Source of the DNA: Benincasa hispida
Taxonomy: Eukaryota > Streptophyta > Magnoliopsida > Cucurbitales > Cucurbitaceae
Assembly (NCBI RefSeq): GCF_009727055.1
Contig: NC_052360.1
Coordinates: forward strand, 63,478,525 to 63,542,524
Direction: 5' to 3'
DNA: 64,000 nt
The notes under the pieces were generated by a model that was not told the origin of the DNA, did not search any database, and was given only the letters and a program-made list of their open reading frames with translations. The translations under genes and the position numbers were made by a program. Positions 9,779-23,247 of the stretch are shown piece by piece; the stretch's first letter is position 1; the number at the start of each line of letters is the position of its first letter.

Positions 9779-12700
9779 TTGGTACAAATTCTCTTCTCAT
9801 CGATCATCCTATAGAATGTAAATCTGGCTATAAATCTCTTGAATTCAATTGAAAATTGCTATGTATATATTTTGTAAATAATTCACATTGTTTAATATTT
9901 GTAATTTGGTTCGAAATTACATAATGAAATCTGTCCCTTATCAATCTGATAATCTCATCTTATTCCTTATTTCCATTTGGGCATTTTGTTGAGATCTCTG
10001 TGGGCGGAAATCTTTTGCTTGTTTTTCTACCCATTGGGTTTGACTGCCTCAGAAAGTGTCTGGTTTCATCGTTTGTCACATTATGATTATTATTTATTGT
10101 TGTCAACTGACCATTTGCTTTTAATGCATGTATTAAACCTCTTGTAATTGGGTTGTTAGAATGGTTTAATCTGCTGGTTGGTTATTATAATCCGGTGGTT
10201 GTAATAGTCTGAATTGGAGTGTATACCAAGTCTATGTGGACTATATTAGTCTTGGTTACAAAATAGAAAATACTAGAGACAATAAATGTTTTCAAATGGT
10301 TTAACCGTAATTAAGTGTGTGTTGTAATCGTTGGAAATTTCAACTAGTATAATGAGAGGTCCAAATATTAATTGGGGATAAGAGCCTATTTCATTCAAAG
10401 TAGGTTGGGAAACACCCCTTCATTTGTCGTTCGCAGTGTGTTAAAAAAACCCTCTCGGATCAAGGGGTGCCCCTAGGCCGAAGGCGCAAGCAAGTATTAA
10501 TGTGCTTTATGAAATCTCAAGGTTCAAAGCCCTGTCCTTGGGAATTTTTTATTATTTTTAAAAATAGTAATTAAAGATTTTCTTTCTTTATTAATTAAAA
10601 AATTTAAGTTTATTAAGTCTAAATGCAAAATTTCTTGTATTTGGGGTTGTCTTCTTCTTCTTCCATTTCAATTGTGCTTTCTCTCTTTTAATGTTATATT
10701 TTTATACATAGTGTGCCTCATAAAAAAAAAGTCCACACCTTTTTGTGTTGCCTTGCGCTAGGCTCTAGAGGGTCAATGCACCTTAATGCGCCTTGGATAT
10801 TTAAAAACATGGGTAGTTCGTGATATATTATTTTATTTCATGAACATAGGCTTCTTCATTGAAAAATTGGTTAAAAACACTTTTGTTCTCTTAACTTTTA
10901 TAAAAATAACAATTTGTCTTTGTACTTTACCGTTTGTAATTATTTAGTCCCAATGTGAAAAATATGATTAAGATGGTAGATTGATGTCCTCATTAGGGAT
11001 CAAATTTCTTTATAAACTTTAAAGACTAAGACATTATTCAACAAAAATAGATACATTGTCTAACGGTTTAGTTCCTACAATGATGAATATCAATACAAAC
11101 CAAATTGTTCTAAATTTAAAAATATAATGACTAAGTTGTTACAAACTAAAATCCACAGATTAAATTGTTACTTTTACGAAAATTTTTCACTATAATTTGC
11201 TGTTATGTCTGCAGTGTTTGTGTTGTTAAAATCTTTATTATAATGATTAAGCCTAACTTGTATTTGAGGTGATTTGCCAAAATTTCTACCCATTAGGCAA
11301 CTTGAAGACCTTTTTGAGTAGCTAATTTGCTGTTTATGTCTGCTGTGTTTGTGAATGACCACTACTTTATCGGCTTTTATAGTTCTTTCGACTTTTGTTA
11401 GATTTTGTTTTAGGTTCATTTTGCTTTTAACTATTTCAGTACTTATCTACCTAATGTATAGAAATTCATATGTGATTATATTTATATCAGAGACAGTTGT
11501 GTAGTCTTTTCAGTCATTATCAACACTTTACTATACAGATCAATTATGGGTTTTGAAGCTTGTTGTCAATGACATACTTATTTGAAATCTTTTATGGTCT
11601 AAAATTTTAAAATTTTAAGTTTCAGGAATTCAAATATTGAGTTGTTTATGTCATTGTGGGAATTATCCTCATTATTCTCTTTTTATGTTTATTATAGTAT
11701 CTCTTCATGAGTAAATTACAAGAGTTGTTTCTTGGATTTATGTAGTCTGGACTTTTTAGGTTTTATATCAAATGGATCCCGAATTTGAAGCCGTTTCTAA
11801 CATGTTATTGAACTTTCTATTTTCATGTCTTTGAGATTCAAAAAATATTTAATATCTAAAAACTTTTTGTTGTGTGTCCTACCTAAGTCCTTGATGTATT
11901 TGATATTTATAAAAATGTACAAATTTATTGGACATGTTCAATGATATATTAGATAAAAAAAAGTTCATAACACTACTTTCACCTACAAGTACTTCATTTG
12001 TTTTGTTTTATATTTTCTACCAATACTTTCAAAAACTAAATTTAGAAAACCTAAAAATAATAAGTTAAAAAAACATGTTTTTGAAATTTTACCCATAATT
12101 TAAACCATTCTTCAAAAAAATTACGAAAAAAACCGAATATAAAATTTAAACGTAAAAACTAAATAGTTATTTTTAACTATCTTTATATTGGATGTTTATT
12201 TGATATTCTATCATTACAAAACTGAAATCTACCAAACTAAACCTATGAACATGTTAGTAACTAAAAAAAAGTCATCGAATCTCTCTCTTCCTAATCATAC
12301 TTAAAAAATTGAAATCGGCATACTTTTTTCTATATATATATAGTATTTTTAAATAATTTTTTATATATATAGTTAATGGATGTTCATTGAAATTACTCAA
12401 GTTAAGTTTTATCCATTGGCTATGGAAAATCATGGTGGGGATTCACTTAGAATTTATTGCAATTTTTCTAAAGATCACATTGGCCCAACACATTGGATAA
12501 GGTCAAATGATTTCATTAGATTTTCCCTTTGCCTTGTTGTTCGAGGAATAGTATCTACCACTTGTTTTCAATGGATTTTTATAATATTTCAATTTTGAAA
12601 CCCATCTTTGAAATTTGAGTTATTTGTGGGATTTGTTTGAGAAAACTAAGGTTGTTTGGATTACATTGGCTTTATGTTCATGGAGGTTGAGTAGAATTTT

Positions 12701-15070
12701 AGGGATAAATCATTTCTTAATTGACAATTTGCAAGAAACGTTTTCAAGTTTGAAGGAAAATCGATTTCTTGAATAGACTATTATTTTACCTTTTGAGTAT
12801 AATAGTTTTAACTTTTAATTTCATCAAATTTACATCTAAATTTAGTTAAATGTTAAGATATTGTGATGTTTGTCTTCTATTCTTTTTTTTTTTTTAACCA
12901 ATTTTAATTTTTAAAAAATAATGTAAAAAATCTCATTTATTTCAGTAATATCAAGTCTCTTAATAACTTTAATTTTAGTTTTGGTTTTTACATATCCTAT
13001 TAATAAATTTTGATTCATAAGTTTTTTACAATATGAGCAATTATTCTATACCAATTTTTCAGAACACTTTTTCAAATCTAACGTAAAAATTGCAATTCTT
13101 TTTAAAAGTGGGAATCCAACCTCAAGGTTTGAGGTTAATAGTAAAATTTTATGTTAGTTAATTTATACTTGTGTTAATAAAATTACAATATTTATCAAAA
13201 TTTAGAATACAAGTTTAGCGTAATTTTTTTTTTTTTTTTGAATAAAAAAACACCTCATATTAGCATATATTTGATTGATATTAGGATTTGATTGGTGGGT
13301 TGTGAAAACATTAGTAAATCGCTTGCTTGAAACCAAAACATGATATTTGCTTAATTTAAATTCAAGCAAACATAATGGGTCCTCAAAAAAAAAAATATTA
13401 TTTAGAGTAAGGACTAATTTGGAAAAAAATAAAAAATAATAATCAAGTCATTTTGAAAGGACAAATGCAATGATGAATATGTCAAAGCCATTTTGGTTTT
13501 GAAGTCACCGTAAGAACAAGGGAGAATTTGAGTTGAATTTTTTTTTCTTCTTTTTTTCACTTTTCTAATTTCAACCGTCATTTTGATTTCAGGCCCCACT
13601 TTGGATTTTAGTTGGACCATTTTCACGTTTGGTTCATGAATCTTCCACTTTTTAGCAGCGTATTTAAATTCCGGGTTAAAATATCATTTTGATTCTTGTA
13701 GTATAAATACTTACTTTATTTTAAACCTTAACACTTCGAAGGTTCAATTTTAGTTAATATAGATTTAATAAATCTTAAAAGTTAGTTTATTGTTGATATT
13801 TTTTTTTACGAATTAGTTTCCATTAACATTTTCTTTATAAATTATGAAAATATATTCACATAGTTTCTTTTCTTATATAAAAATTATTATTATCATTTAA
13901 CCAATTTTGATAATAATATGCTTTGAAGTATTGATTTTAAGACTTAATTTATTGAGGTCATTAGTCATACATACACTAAATTGGACAATTGAAAGTACAC
14001 CAACTAAAATGTAATGAAACTCAAAGTATATAGGACCAAAACGGTACTTTAACCTTTTATTAGGCTTAAATACTACTTTGATTTTTATACTTTTGGTTTT
14101 GATTCATTTTAATCCCTTTACTTTCAAAATATTCATTTTGGTCTAGAGTATGGAAACGAAAATGAAAACGATAAAGATGTAGACTCGAGCTATGGATCAA
14201 TGTCCCCAGAAGCAAGGAGTACACCCACGTAAATGTCAACTAGACAAAAAAGTATTTCAGGGTTTTTAAGTACATTCTGTATTTAAGACTTTTGACAACA
14301 ATCCAGAGCTCCGACCAGTCTTGATTGAAAAGCTTTACACTTTTAACTTTGGTTTATTTTGGTCTCTATACTTTAAAATGTTCATTTTGGTCTACTTTCA
14401 ACTTTGGTTCATTTTAGTCATTTAAAAATAAAATAAAAATGAAAATAAAGGGACCAAAATATATATATATATATATTTTAATGATATAAGAGCCAAAATG
14501 AATCAAATTAAGAAAGGTAAGGACGAAAATAAATATTTTTAAAGTACAATGGTCAAGTGTAAAAACAAAAATGAATATTTTGAAAATATAAAGGCCAAAA
14601 TGAAAAAAAAAAAAAAAAAAGTAGGGATTGAATCAAAATTTGAACTTTATTATTATGTTTATTACAAGTGTAGTACCTTAACCTTTAAATATTTATGTAA
14701 ATGAAACCTACACTATTCATTAGTGCAAATAATTATATTTTATTGTTACTATAATTGTGGCGACACAAGACTAAGAGTAACATGTCAGAAAAGAGAGTCA
14801 AAATACAAAGCTATTGGAGTGAAATAAAATAATAATAAAACTACAGAGCGGTGAATATTAAAAATAAAGATATAAGCAGTCCGATCTGATACACGAACCG
14901 ACATGTCGTTCCAAAGTATAACAAAAACATAGCATATGGCAACCCCTTATTGAATCTCCATTATATCTACAAGCTACACACTTCAAAGTTCAAACAAAAA
15001 CATTAAAATATTACACACCTACATAGCAATAAACGACACGTCGGAACAAACAGTCAAATCTGACTCACAC
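9779..15070. other. Long AT-rich spacer
   Basis: I see no supported gene. 10440-10800 contains an odd GC-richer patch with words such as aaggcgcaagc and tgcgccttgg around an AT core, perhaps the two ends of an old repeat. 14070-14640 contains inverted, repeated phrases of the type ttttggtc-n-tatacttt, including an (AT)n run near 14459-14476, and looks like a degraded foldback repeat. T-runs occur near 12880 and 13220. Confidence 0.45.
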
Positions 15071-16292
15071 TCACACCAGCTGACTGAATTTCTGCTCATT
15101 CATCGACATGTCGTCCATCATCCAAAAGCCTACATCAACTGGCTCCAACTCGCCATTTCCACTGAGTTGACACGGTTGTTGCTCCTCGCAATCCAGACCC
15201 AAGAAGGATCTCAAGCTCGCCAATTCCTGGCCGTAGTAAAATTCGTCGCTGTCACACGGAGGCGGACCGGTGGTGTTGAAGCCACCCCGAGTCGACTCGG
15301 GGACAACACACCGCTTTTTGACCGGAGATTGAAGCTGAGCCGCCGGTAACGGCCGCGAAGACGGCGGCGCCGGAGCAAAGTTGAGCTTGGCCTTTTCTCC
15401 TCGGATCCGTTTGGCTGCTTCATCGTAGGCTCTGGCGGCTTCCTCGGCGGTGTTGAAAGTTCCGAGCCAAACTCGGACTCCTTTTTGTGGGTCCCGAATC
15501 TCCGCCGCCCATTTTCCCCACGGCCGTTGCCGGATTCCTCTGTATAAATTCTTCCGAGTTTTTGGAGTCTTCTCCACCGCCACCCCCACCGCCTCCGCCG
15601 CCGTAGCTCGGTCTCTTTTCTTAGGTTCCTCAGTCTTCACTATAAATCAGTAGCCAATCACAGTTCAACATATTAAATACTCAAGCTTTTAGACATCAAA
15701 CATAATAGAAATTTCCATTTCTTTCTCGATTTCTTTATTCTCTCCAAAGTTTAACCCATTTATTTATTTTTATTTTTTAATCTCTTAAAATTAGGCCAAT
15801 AAATACTCTTTTCAGTTTTCAGTTTCAAATTTTTTACTTTATTATTTTTTCTAATATTTTAAAATTTTTGAAAACTAAAAAACTGGAGGTTCTAAGAACT
15901 TATTCTATTTTTAAAATTAGGTGAAGAGTTAACTCTTTTAATTAAAAAAAAATGCTAAGAAATAAGTCTTTCACCTAAAAAATGAAAAAAAAAATCATAA
16001 AAATTGAGAAAAAAAAAAAATACGCTCAATTTTTAATTAAAAAAAGAAAAGAAAGAAAGAGGAGTGGATTAAAATATCAACAAATTGTTGTTCATCCTTA
16101 TTCCATCCTTATATATATATATATTAATAATTAAAAAAAAATTAAAAAATGGAAATGGAAAGAGATACCAGGGGAATAATTGAGAGCAAGGAGATCGGAG
16201 AAAGGATCGATGTGGGACCAGAGAGATTCATTGGTAAGTTTCCGAGTTCGCTTTTTTTCTATAAAATCAGAGATGATGGCACCACCGCACAT
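15071..16292 (-). CDS. Group VII ethylene response factor (AP2/ERF), two exons
   Basis: DNA-binding transcription factor of the hypoxia-sensing ERF-VII group. Exon 1 is 16292-16169 and begins [10 protein letters not shown], the Met-Cys N-degron signature. Known for the family: after Met removal, Cys2 is oxidised and the protein is degraded by the N-degron pathway, so it accumulates in low oxygen. Exon 2 is 15639-15071. Donor GT at 16168-16167 and acceptor AG at 15641-15640 give a phase-1 intron of 529 bp and a Val codon at the junction; the protein is 230 aa. The AP2 domain is about residues 74-129 ([18 protein letters not shown], with the ERF-type Ala and Asp, then [19 protein letters not shown]). 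Residues 43-72 are basic. The C-terminus has SLRSFLGLD and an acidic, aromatic tail (FWMMDDMSM) that may be the activation region. Exon 2 alone would lack an ATG; it opens with GTG. Confidence 0.93.
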
Positions 16293-16354
16293 CTTTTTCC
16301 TCTCTTGATAATTCTTACAAGATTGAGAGGTTTCGGCTCTTGTTTCAGGATTTG

Positions 16355-16430
16355 TATTTATAGACCAAACCAAACCAAACCAAAATGGGCCTTCCATTTG
16401 GGCCCTGACTTGCTCTCTGCCCATTGGGCT
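16355..16430 (-). promoter_or_regulatory. Core promoter of the ERF-VII gene
   Basis: On the minus strand a TATA box TATAAATA (16362-16355) lies about 63 bp upstream of the ATG at 16292. Just upstream are TGGGCC/GGGCCC words at about 16386 and 16399 and a GCCCATTGGGC inverted pair near 16419, all site II-like. A CAAAC tandem (16366-16382) sits between. Confidence 0.6.
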
Positions 16431-17948
16431 TTTACCATTTCCCCTAGCATTCACACGAATCACATCAACTTTTCTGACTTTTCCTTTTAATAAAGTATTC
16501 AAATTTTATCCTCCCATCATCATTTAGTTCAAAATTTAGAAAGTTGCAAAGTTTCGAGAACGATGAAGTAATGTAAGGAGTTAATGAAGTATCACAATGA
16601 TGTTTTTTTAAGTTGTTTTACCCGTAAATTCATTTCATCAAATAAGGAGTGAAGTTCATAACTCTAATTCGGTTATTGAAATTTTAAAATTTTTAATTTC
16701 TCCTACCAAGATTTTTAAAGAATTATAAATATAGTAAAATCTGTTAATGAAGCTCTATTGTTACTATAAGCAATATGGTCTATCGCTAATAGAATTCGAA
16801 AGTAAAATCTAAATTTTGTTATATTTGCAATTCTTTTACATTGTGTTATATCTGCAAATATTTTTGATTTGATTGCTATATTTGTAACTCCTCCATATGT
16901 TATTAACTTTCAATTTTATGTATGGTATATGACACATTCAACATCTTTATATATATATAATTTACGAATCTACCAAATTCAACATTCAAGTTCAAGGACC
17001 AACTAAGCATAATCTTAAAAGTTCAGAGATTGCATTTGAAATTTAACCATTTCAAACTTTCAAAACGTTTATTTTTTTATTTCTAGACTTATAATAAAAA
17101 AAATTTATAGTACAATTAAAGGTTAGAAGATTCAAATCATAAACCTTGTGGGCAATAAATCGCAACTCGTTTTAGGAAAAAAAACATTTTAATATTTGAT
17201 ATATTGTTTTTCCCTAATGGATATGGCTTGAAATCATATTGTACTTAATAAGATAAGAGAGAAGACATGATAATTTATTTATTTATTATTATTTTAAAGG
17301 TGTGGACCTTGGCCGGAATTGGGGGATGTGAGAGAAAGGATGAGTCAGCAAATTTGTCAAAACTGAAAAAATGGAACAAATTGGGAGAAGCTTTTACATG
17401 GAAGCTTGTGAGGTAAGTAAGAGACAATAATGGAATTCGTAGCCGTCCAATGCAAAAAACCGTGCCATCATTGCCAATTTTGCAATTCTTTTCACTTCTA
17501 ATGATAAATTTAATTCTAAATAAACTTTTTCCATTTCTTGAAATATTCTTAAAGATACAATAATTTCAAATTAATCCCTTAAGTTTATAAACTTTAGTAC
17601 CAAAAATGTTGATCCATTAATTTTTATATTTGCAACAATAACTGTCATTATTTATGGTATGTAACAATTAAAAATTTGTAATGGTTTAATTTTCTATCAT
17701 GAAAAATTTCCACGTGAAGGGTTAGTAAAGCATTTCTTTAACAAACATTATCACATGAAACATGTTTTGTGCTGCATACAACAAAGGTGACAACGTTAAA
17801 CTATAGGCAGCTAAATCAAAGCACTCCAATATCTCCAAGGAACCAAATATGGTTGGGATTATGCTTTACTTTTATTATTTTAATTCTTTTTTTAGTACAA
17901 GCTTTACCTTCTTCATAAGCTCGTTCGACGATATTTAAAACAAAAATT

Positions 17949-18030
17949 AAGTGAGCTTAGTTCAACTGTGATTAACATAATATTCTTCTCTAGAGTTCGG
18001 AAGTTCGATTCTTCATTCACGTAATCATTA
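17949..18030 (+). mobile_element. tRNA-derived SINE fragment (candidate)
   Basis: Has box A-like words (gtgagcttagttcaac, 17951-17966) and, about 40 bp on, a box B-like word (aagttcgattctt, 18001-18013), the layout of plant tRNA-derived SINEs. No 3' tail or target duplication could be fixed. Confidence 0.45.
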
Positions 18031-19580
18031 TACTAAAAAAACCTAACTTCTTGTACCTAAACATATCGTCTAAAACTAGAGATATTTTCAATTTTCATCT
18101 CTAAATATTAGATTATATACACATGAAAACTTCCAAATAGTATCTTCTGACTCCAACTCTTTGATTAAAGCATCAAAGTATGCACGACAAACACTATGCT
18201 GGCATGCAGTTTTTTCTTCTTTCGTTGGTCACCTCTTCTCGACCTCAATTACAAATCTTATCATTGAAGAATATGAGAATCAAGTGCGTATATATCTTTC
18301 TCCATATTTGCATACCAAGAACAAATCATAAAGTGTATCAATTTACATATCCTCGAGTATCTTTCTTTTGGAAAAAAAAAAAAAAAAAAAAAACCTCATA
18401 TACAACTAATAATTGTATCAATCAAACTCTTTCACATTCATAAAATGTATAAATTCCAACATATTCTTAGACAAAATTTTCTTTAAAAGTCATTCATGCA
18501 TTAGCTCTATTCATCCATCTTGTAAAACTAATACTTGAAGAAGTCTACACACGTTTGAACATTAATGAATAGATTATTCTCAAAAGTAATTGTAACGGAA
18601 CGTCTAAATTTATTAACGAGTGAACAAATATTTAATTGACTCGAATTATAAGTTTTATACGGTATTGATCAAACGAAATATGGAGAATTGTGTAAATTAT
18701 AAATTATCAAAATACAGAATTAAAATTAATAAAAATATCACTTGAATGTTTTAATTTGAAAAACCAATCATTTAAGCAAAATTGTATTTAATTAAATACA
18801 TATTTCCTGTATTTTTAAATTTGAAAATTGTACTTAGAAACGGGTAATGTAATGCATTTAATCATTTTTCTTCAAAATAAAAAATGGTTATTATTACTGT
18901 TTAGTGAAAGAAAAATGAAAGAGGCGTAATGAATAAATTCTTTACGTTATGACGGTGGCCGTACAGTCTGGCAGTTTTGAAACGCGTGAAAAGGCTGCTT
19001 CTTTGTTAAAGAGGTGGGGACAAAAGTGTACACGTGGCATAATGTAAATGCTTTACTGAGATAAACGTACGTCGGCAGAATTATTTTAATATTTTTTTAA
19101 CCGTGCGTGGAAGGAAGCAGAGGGTAATTTCTTTATTCATTTTCCAAATTTTTAACGAATAAAAATATCCTCTTTCAACTTTATTTTATTTTATTATTAT
19201 TATTTTAAATTAAAGCATACCATGTTTAGTTTTGAACTAAAAATGGTGTCTAATTTTGTCTCTAACTTTTCAATGGGAAAGAGTTCATGAACTTAAAAAC
19301 AGGGTTAACAAAGCTCTAAAGTTTTGGGTTCTATAAAATATTTTGTAAAACATTTACAAATTTATTAGATATAAAATTAGAATGGAGATTTTCAAAAATA
19401 GGAAAATAAGAAAAATTATTTATATAAAATAGAAAAATTTTAATCTTCTTTGATAGAAATTGATATAAATCTATAAGTGTCTATCAGTAATAGTTTGACT
19501 TTTTTTTATTTACGAAAATTTTCCAAATTTTAGAATGTATGTAAAGTTCAATGATGTCTAATAAAATTTATTAATTTTAA

Positions 19581-19829
19581 GGGCTACTTGATGGACTGTA
19601 ATGGAATGAGTTTGAATTGTAATATAATCCAAAACTCATGTTTGATTGGACGTCTTAGGGCTGATTTGTAATATTAAACTTATTCTGTTCCAACAGTTTT
19701 TAACCCTACCTTCATTTCTACCGTTTTCACGTTTCACAACCCCATTTTCGATCCCCTCTCATTCGCACATTCGAATATTTCTCCTATTTTCAGTAATCCT
19801 ATTATATTCCAGCTTTTCAAACATCCCCT
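19581..19829. mobile_element. Candidate MITE with imperfect ends
   Basis: About 249 bp, opening gggctacttgatggactgt and closing tttcaaacatcccc. The ends are only loosely inverted (GGGnT...TTTGA), and no clear target duplication was found. Confidence 0.28.
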
Positions 19830-20901
19830 AATTTATTGGACACAAATTTTTTGAATATATTTGATGACATTACACATACGAGACTCAAGATTAAGAATGT
19901 AAGAAATATTTCATACAATTCTAAAAATCTAAACTTGTAATTGAACTAAAAGGAAAAAGTTAAAGTTTAAGAAATCATGTTTTCATATCATATAGTACAT
20001 GTCAGTACATGTCACCCTTTAAAAAAATGAAAAGAAAAAACCATCAGTTTATAAACAAAAATTAAGGTAAATACTAACCAGTTTGGTTAATTTCAAATAA
20101 AGTCTCCTAGTTTAAATAAATCTTAAAAATAAATTCTTTTTCTTTTCTTGAAAAGAGATATTCATGAAAGCTCCTTTCAAGATGGTAAAAGAAATAACAA
20201 GTTACCAAGAATCAAGGAGGGTCATTCAAACCGCAAAAACTAAATTGTTAATAAAAATCAAACTAAAATTCAGTGAAATCGAAAAATGCGGTTCAAACCG
20301 GTTTGAAGAAATTTTGAAACGTTTGATTCAGTTTCAATTTCGAAAACCAAATTTGAAATCGAACCGAACCGAATCACTTTTTAATTAAAAATATATATAT
20401 AACATAGATTTTTCAAAAATTCCAAAACCGAATTTGAAACTAATAAATCGGTTCGGTTTGACCACCAAACCGAACCGAACCAAACCAAACCATTTATTAT
20501 TTAACTAAAATTGATTTTAAAAAATTCAAAAAGTATACATGGACCAAAATGGCTTTTTTTTTTTTTTTTTTTTTTTCCTTTTTTGATAATTTATAAGGTA
20601 GAAAAATCGAGTTTTTGACCTTGAAGTTGATAGTATAAATTTTATACCAATTGAATTATATTGGTGGTGATAAAAAAAACAAAAACAAAAAGAACATAGT
20701 ACATAAAATATAAAATGGGCGACTTTTAATTTTGAATTAAACAAATGTAGTATGTAAGTAAGCTGATATGAAAAGGTTAAAAGAAGATAACAAAAGTGGC
20801 AGTGACAACTTGATGAATTCATGACATAATCATCCTTGAAATTGTGAAACTAAGAAAATAAATGATGAGTTGCATAACAAATAGAAGCCTTATTCATACT
20901 C

Positions 20902-20940
<39 letters not shown>
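20902..20940. repeat. (TTA)n microsatellite
   Basis: About 13 uninterrupted TTA units. Confidence 0.9.
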
Positions 20941-20941
<1 letters not shown>

Positions 20942-22455
20942 TTTGGAGTATACAGAAAAAGACTAAAATGTCGCTCAAAATTACCCATTCGACTTTGTTT
21001 TCTTAAATGAAGTCAGAAAGAATGTGTGTTTGATTTTGATCCATTCCCTTTTATTATTTTTATTATTACTTTTTCTTATGATTACAATTTTGGTGCTAAA
21101 GTTTAATGTTTGTGTATAATATATTTTTTAATATTTTAGAATGTCATAGATCTAGAGAAATCTAACATTTTATAAAATCAAAGGAACATGAAATGTTAAT
21201 AAGTAAAATTTCAATCTTGGGTTTGAAAGATTTGTGCATTAAAAAAAATGTTGAATAGATCAAATGTTGTGTTAAATACAAAATTGAAAGCTCAAGATTT
21301 AATTAGATACAAAACTGAAAAATTAAAAGCTTATTAGACATTTTTTAAAATTAAGAAAATAGATTAGAAATCTTAAGAATTTTTTTTCACAAGCTTTTTA
21401 ATGCTTCATTGAGCTAAATCAAATCTAAAATTTTAAACTTCATTCAATAACCAATTTATTGTATTTTTTATTTTATCTTTTTAAATATTATACTTGTTGA
21501 ACTGAACCCTTGAATTCTTAGCCAAGTTCTACAACCAGAAAAAAGTTTTAAAAACGTACTTTCAATTTGTGAAAATTAAGTTTATTTCTTCTCTATTTCT
21601 TACAATGATTTGCATTCTTATGAAGTATAATGGTTGAATTCTTAACTAAATTCCAAAAACAAAAACTACTTTTTAAAAACTACTTTTTTTTTTTTAGTTT
21701 TCAAATTTTGGCTTGATTTTTTAAGCCATTGATATAAAGTAAATAACAAACGAATAAATTTGGAGGTTGAAGTAGTAGTGTCTATGGACTATTTAAAAAA
21801 AAACAAACAAACAAACAATTACTAACGGAGTCTAGATTTTTTTCTTAAAGTTTTCAAACATACGTAGGTTTTCAAAAAAATATTCCATGAAACCAAGATC
21901 TAAACCAAACAAATCATTGATTTTTTGTTTTGTTCATTAAACACTGGTTAGATTGTTTGTTGAAAGCTTTTGAAATACTATTGGCCTTGCTCCAAAGAAT
22001 TTATTAATTGGCATGTTAAATATAATATTGGAAAAACTCCTGTTTTGTAAGTACTTCAAAATCTTTTAATGAGCATAAAAATGAGGCCCAGAATCTTTTC
22101 CAGCCAAAATTTTTCAGTTCCTGCTTCCCAAAACCACAAGAAAAAGGCAACCAGAAAGTGAAGATATAAAACAAAATGATGAGATGCAGGAATCAACTAT
22201 ACTTTTTTCAAATTTAATTTGAACTTTTCAACAATTCAGATTAATTTGAACTTTTCAAATTAACAATTAAGGAATGAACTATACTTTTTTCAAATTTAAT
22301 TTGGACTTTTCAACAATTCAGATTTTGTCACAACATCACTAACTTGGAATCTCCAAAATCAAACCAAGATCAAAATTCCCATTATTCATAGATCAATCAA
22401 ATAAAACAAATGGTTGGGTATTTGATATTAACCAAGTTATTATTTATATTTTTAT

Positions 22456-22850
22456 GACATATTAAATAAGGGTATTTCTTAATCTTTTAATAGGATATGA
22501 GATGTGACATTAAGATTTTTCATTGGGAGATTATTTAATGGCATGGTTGTTTGGGAGATTAAAATGAATTGAGTTTTAGGCTTTGTGCTTTTTTCAAGTT
22601 TAATTAGGAGAGATTCTTGAATTTTACAATTCATGTGATGAGTTGCATGCTAAGAACATTCAAATAGGATTGTTCATCCTATCTTATAGAATGTTTGAAT
22701 CTTAAGTCAAAGAACTTGTTCTTCGTTTCAGGAGCTTTGATCTTAAGGCAATATGTGTCTAACTAAATCCTTTGGGGTTTTTCGTCGTTGAGAATTGGAG
22801 TTCTCATACCAAAAGGGTTTCAAATTCAATTTCGTTAGAGTTTTCGTATC
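22456..22850 (+). repeat. LTR relic with degenerate primer-binding site
   Basis: Shares an ordered set of words with 37850-38060: tgacatattaa...agggtattt, ttttaggctttgtgctt, gagttgcatgctaa, and gattgttcatcctat versus gattgatcatcctat. It ends near gtatcagatcaaa (22847), a degenerate form of the Met-tRNA primer-binding site. This suggests the 5' LTR of a lost retrotransposon; family unknown. Confidence 0.4.
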
Positions 22851-23247
22851 AGATCAAATTTCATCACATGAGATGGTAAACAATGAGAGAACATCCAAGT
22901 AGTAGTTCAATCATTCCCCATAGTTTATTTTTAATCTTTGGACCTATTGCTAGTGAAAGAAAGAAAATCTAGATACAACATTAAGGATTCTAGTCAACAT
23001 ACCAAATATTCACCTTCAAAGCATTTAGATGCTAGATTTATATGATGCCTAGACTTGATCTAAATGCATTGGCCAATAGAACTATCATATTTGAATATTT
23101 AGAATGTTGATGTGGAAGGATTCCAAAATCTCCTAGATTTGTCATGCATTAAGGAGAGTTAAAAATCTAGATTAATCTAGATGTATCATGCCTAGACTTC
23201 ATGCATAAAGGAGTCGATAAATATCCACATTTTAAAGCATCCATCAA
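22851..23247. other. 3' flank of the MORF3-type gene
   Basis: No further gene. The words atctaga and catgcctagacttcatgcat recur between 22960 and 23215. The polyadenylation region of the minus-strand gene is expected here. Confidence 0.4.

Larger units (their letters stand above)
16503..22455. other. Long AT-rich spacer upstream of the ERF gene
   Basis: I see no gene. Contents: a SINE-like piece (17949-18030), an A-run near 18372, a GC-richer patch at 18940-19110 with a CACGTGGC G-box near 19031, a candidate MITE (19581-19829), AACCGAACC-rich inverted words at 20285-20490, a T-run at 20553-20576, and a TTA microsatellite. Confidence 0.5.

Noticed and set aside
10500..10545. Possible tRNA (ggttcaaagcc box B-like word)
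   Set aside because: No box A at the right distance and no cloverleaf could be drawn.
15071..15640. A single-exon 189-aa AP2 protein
   Set aside because: The frame opens at GTG directly after an AG splice acceptor, and exon 1 with [10 protein letters not shown] lies upstream in proper phase.
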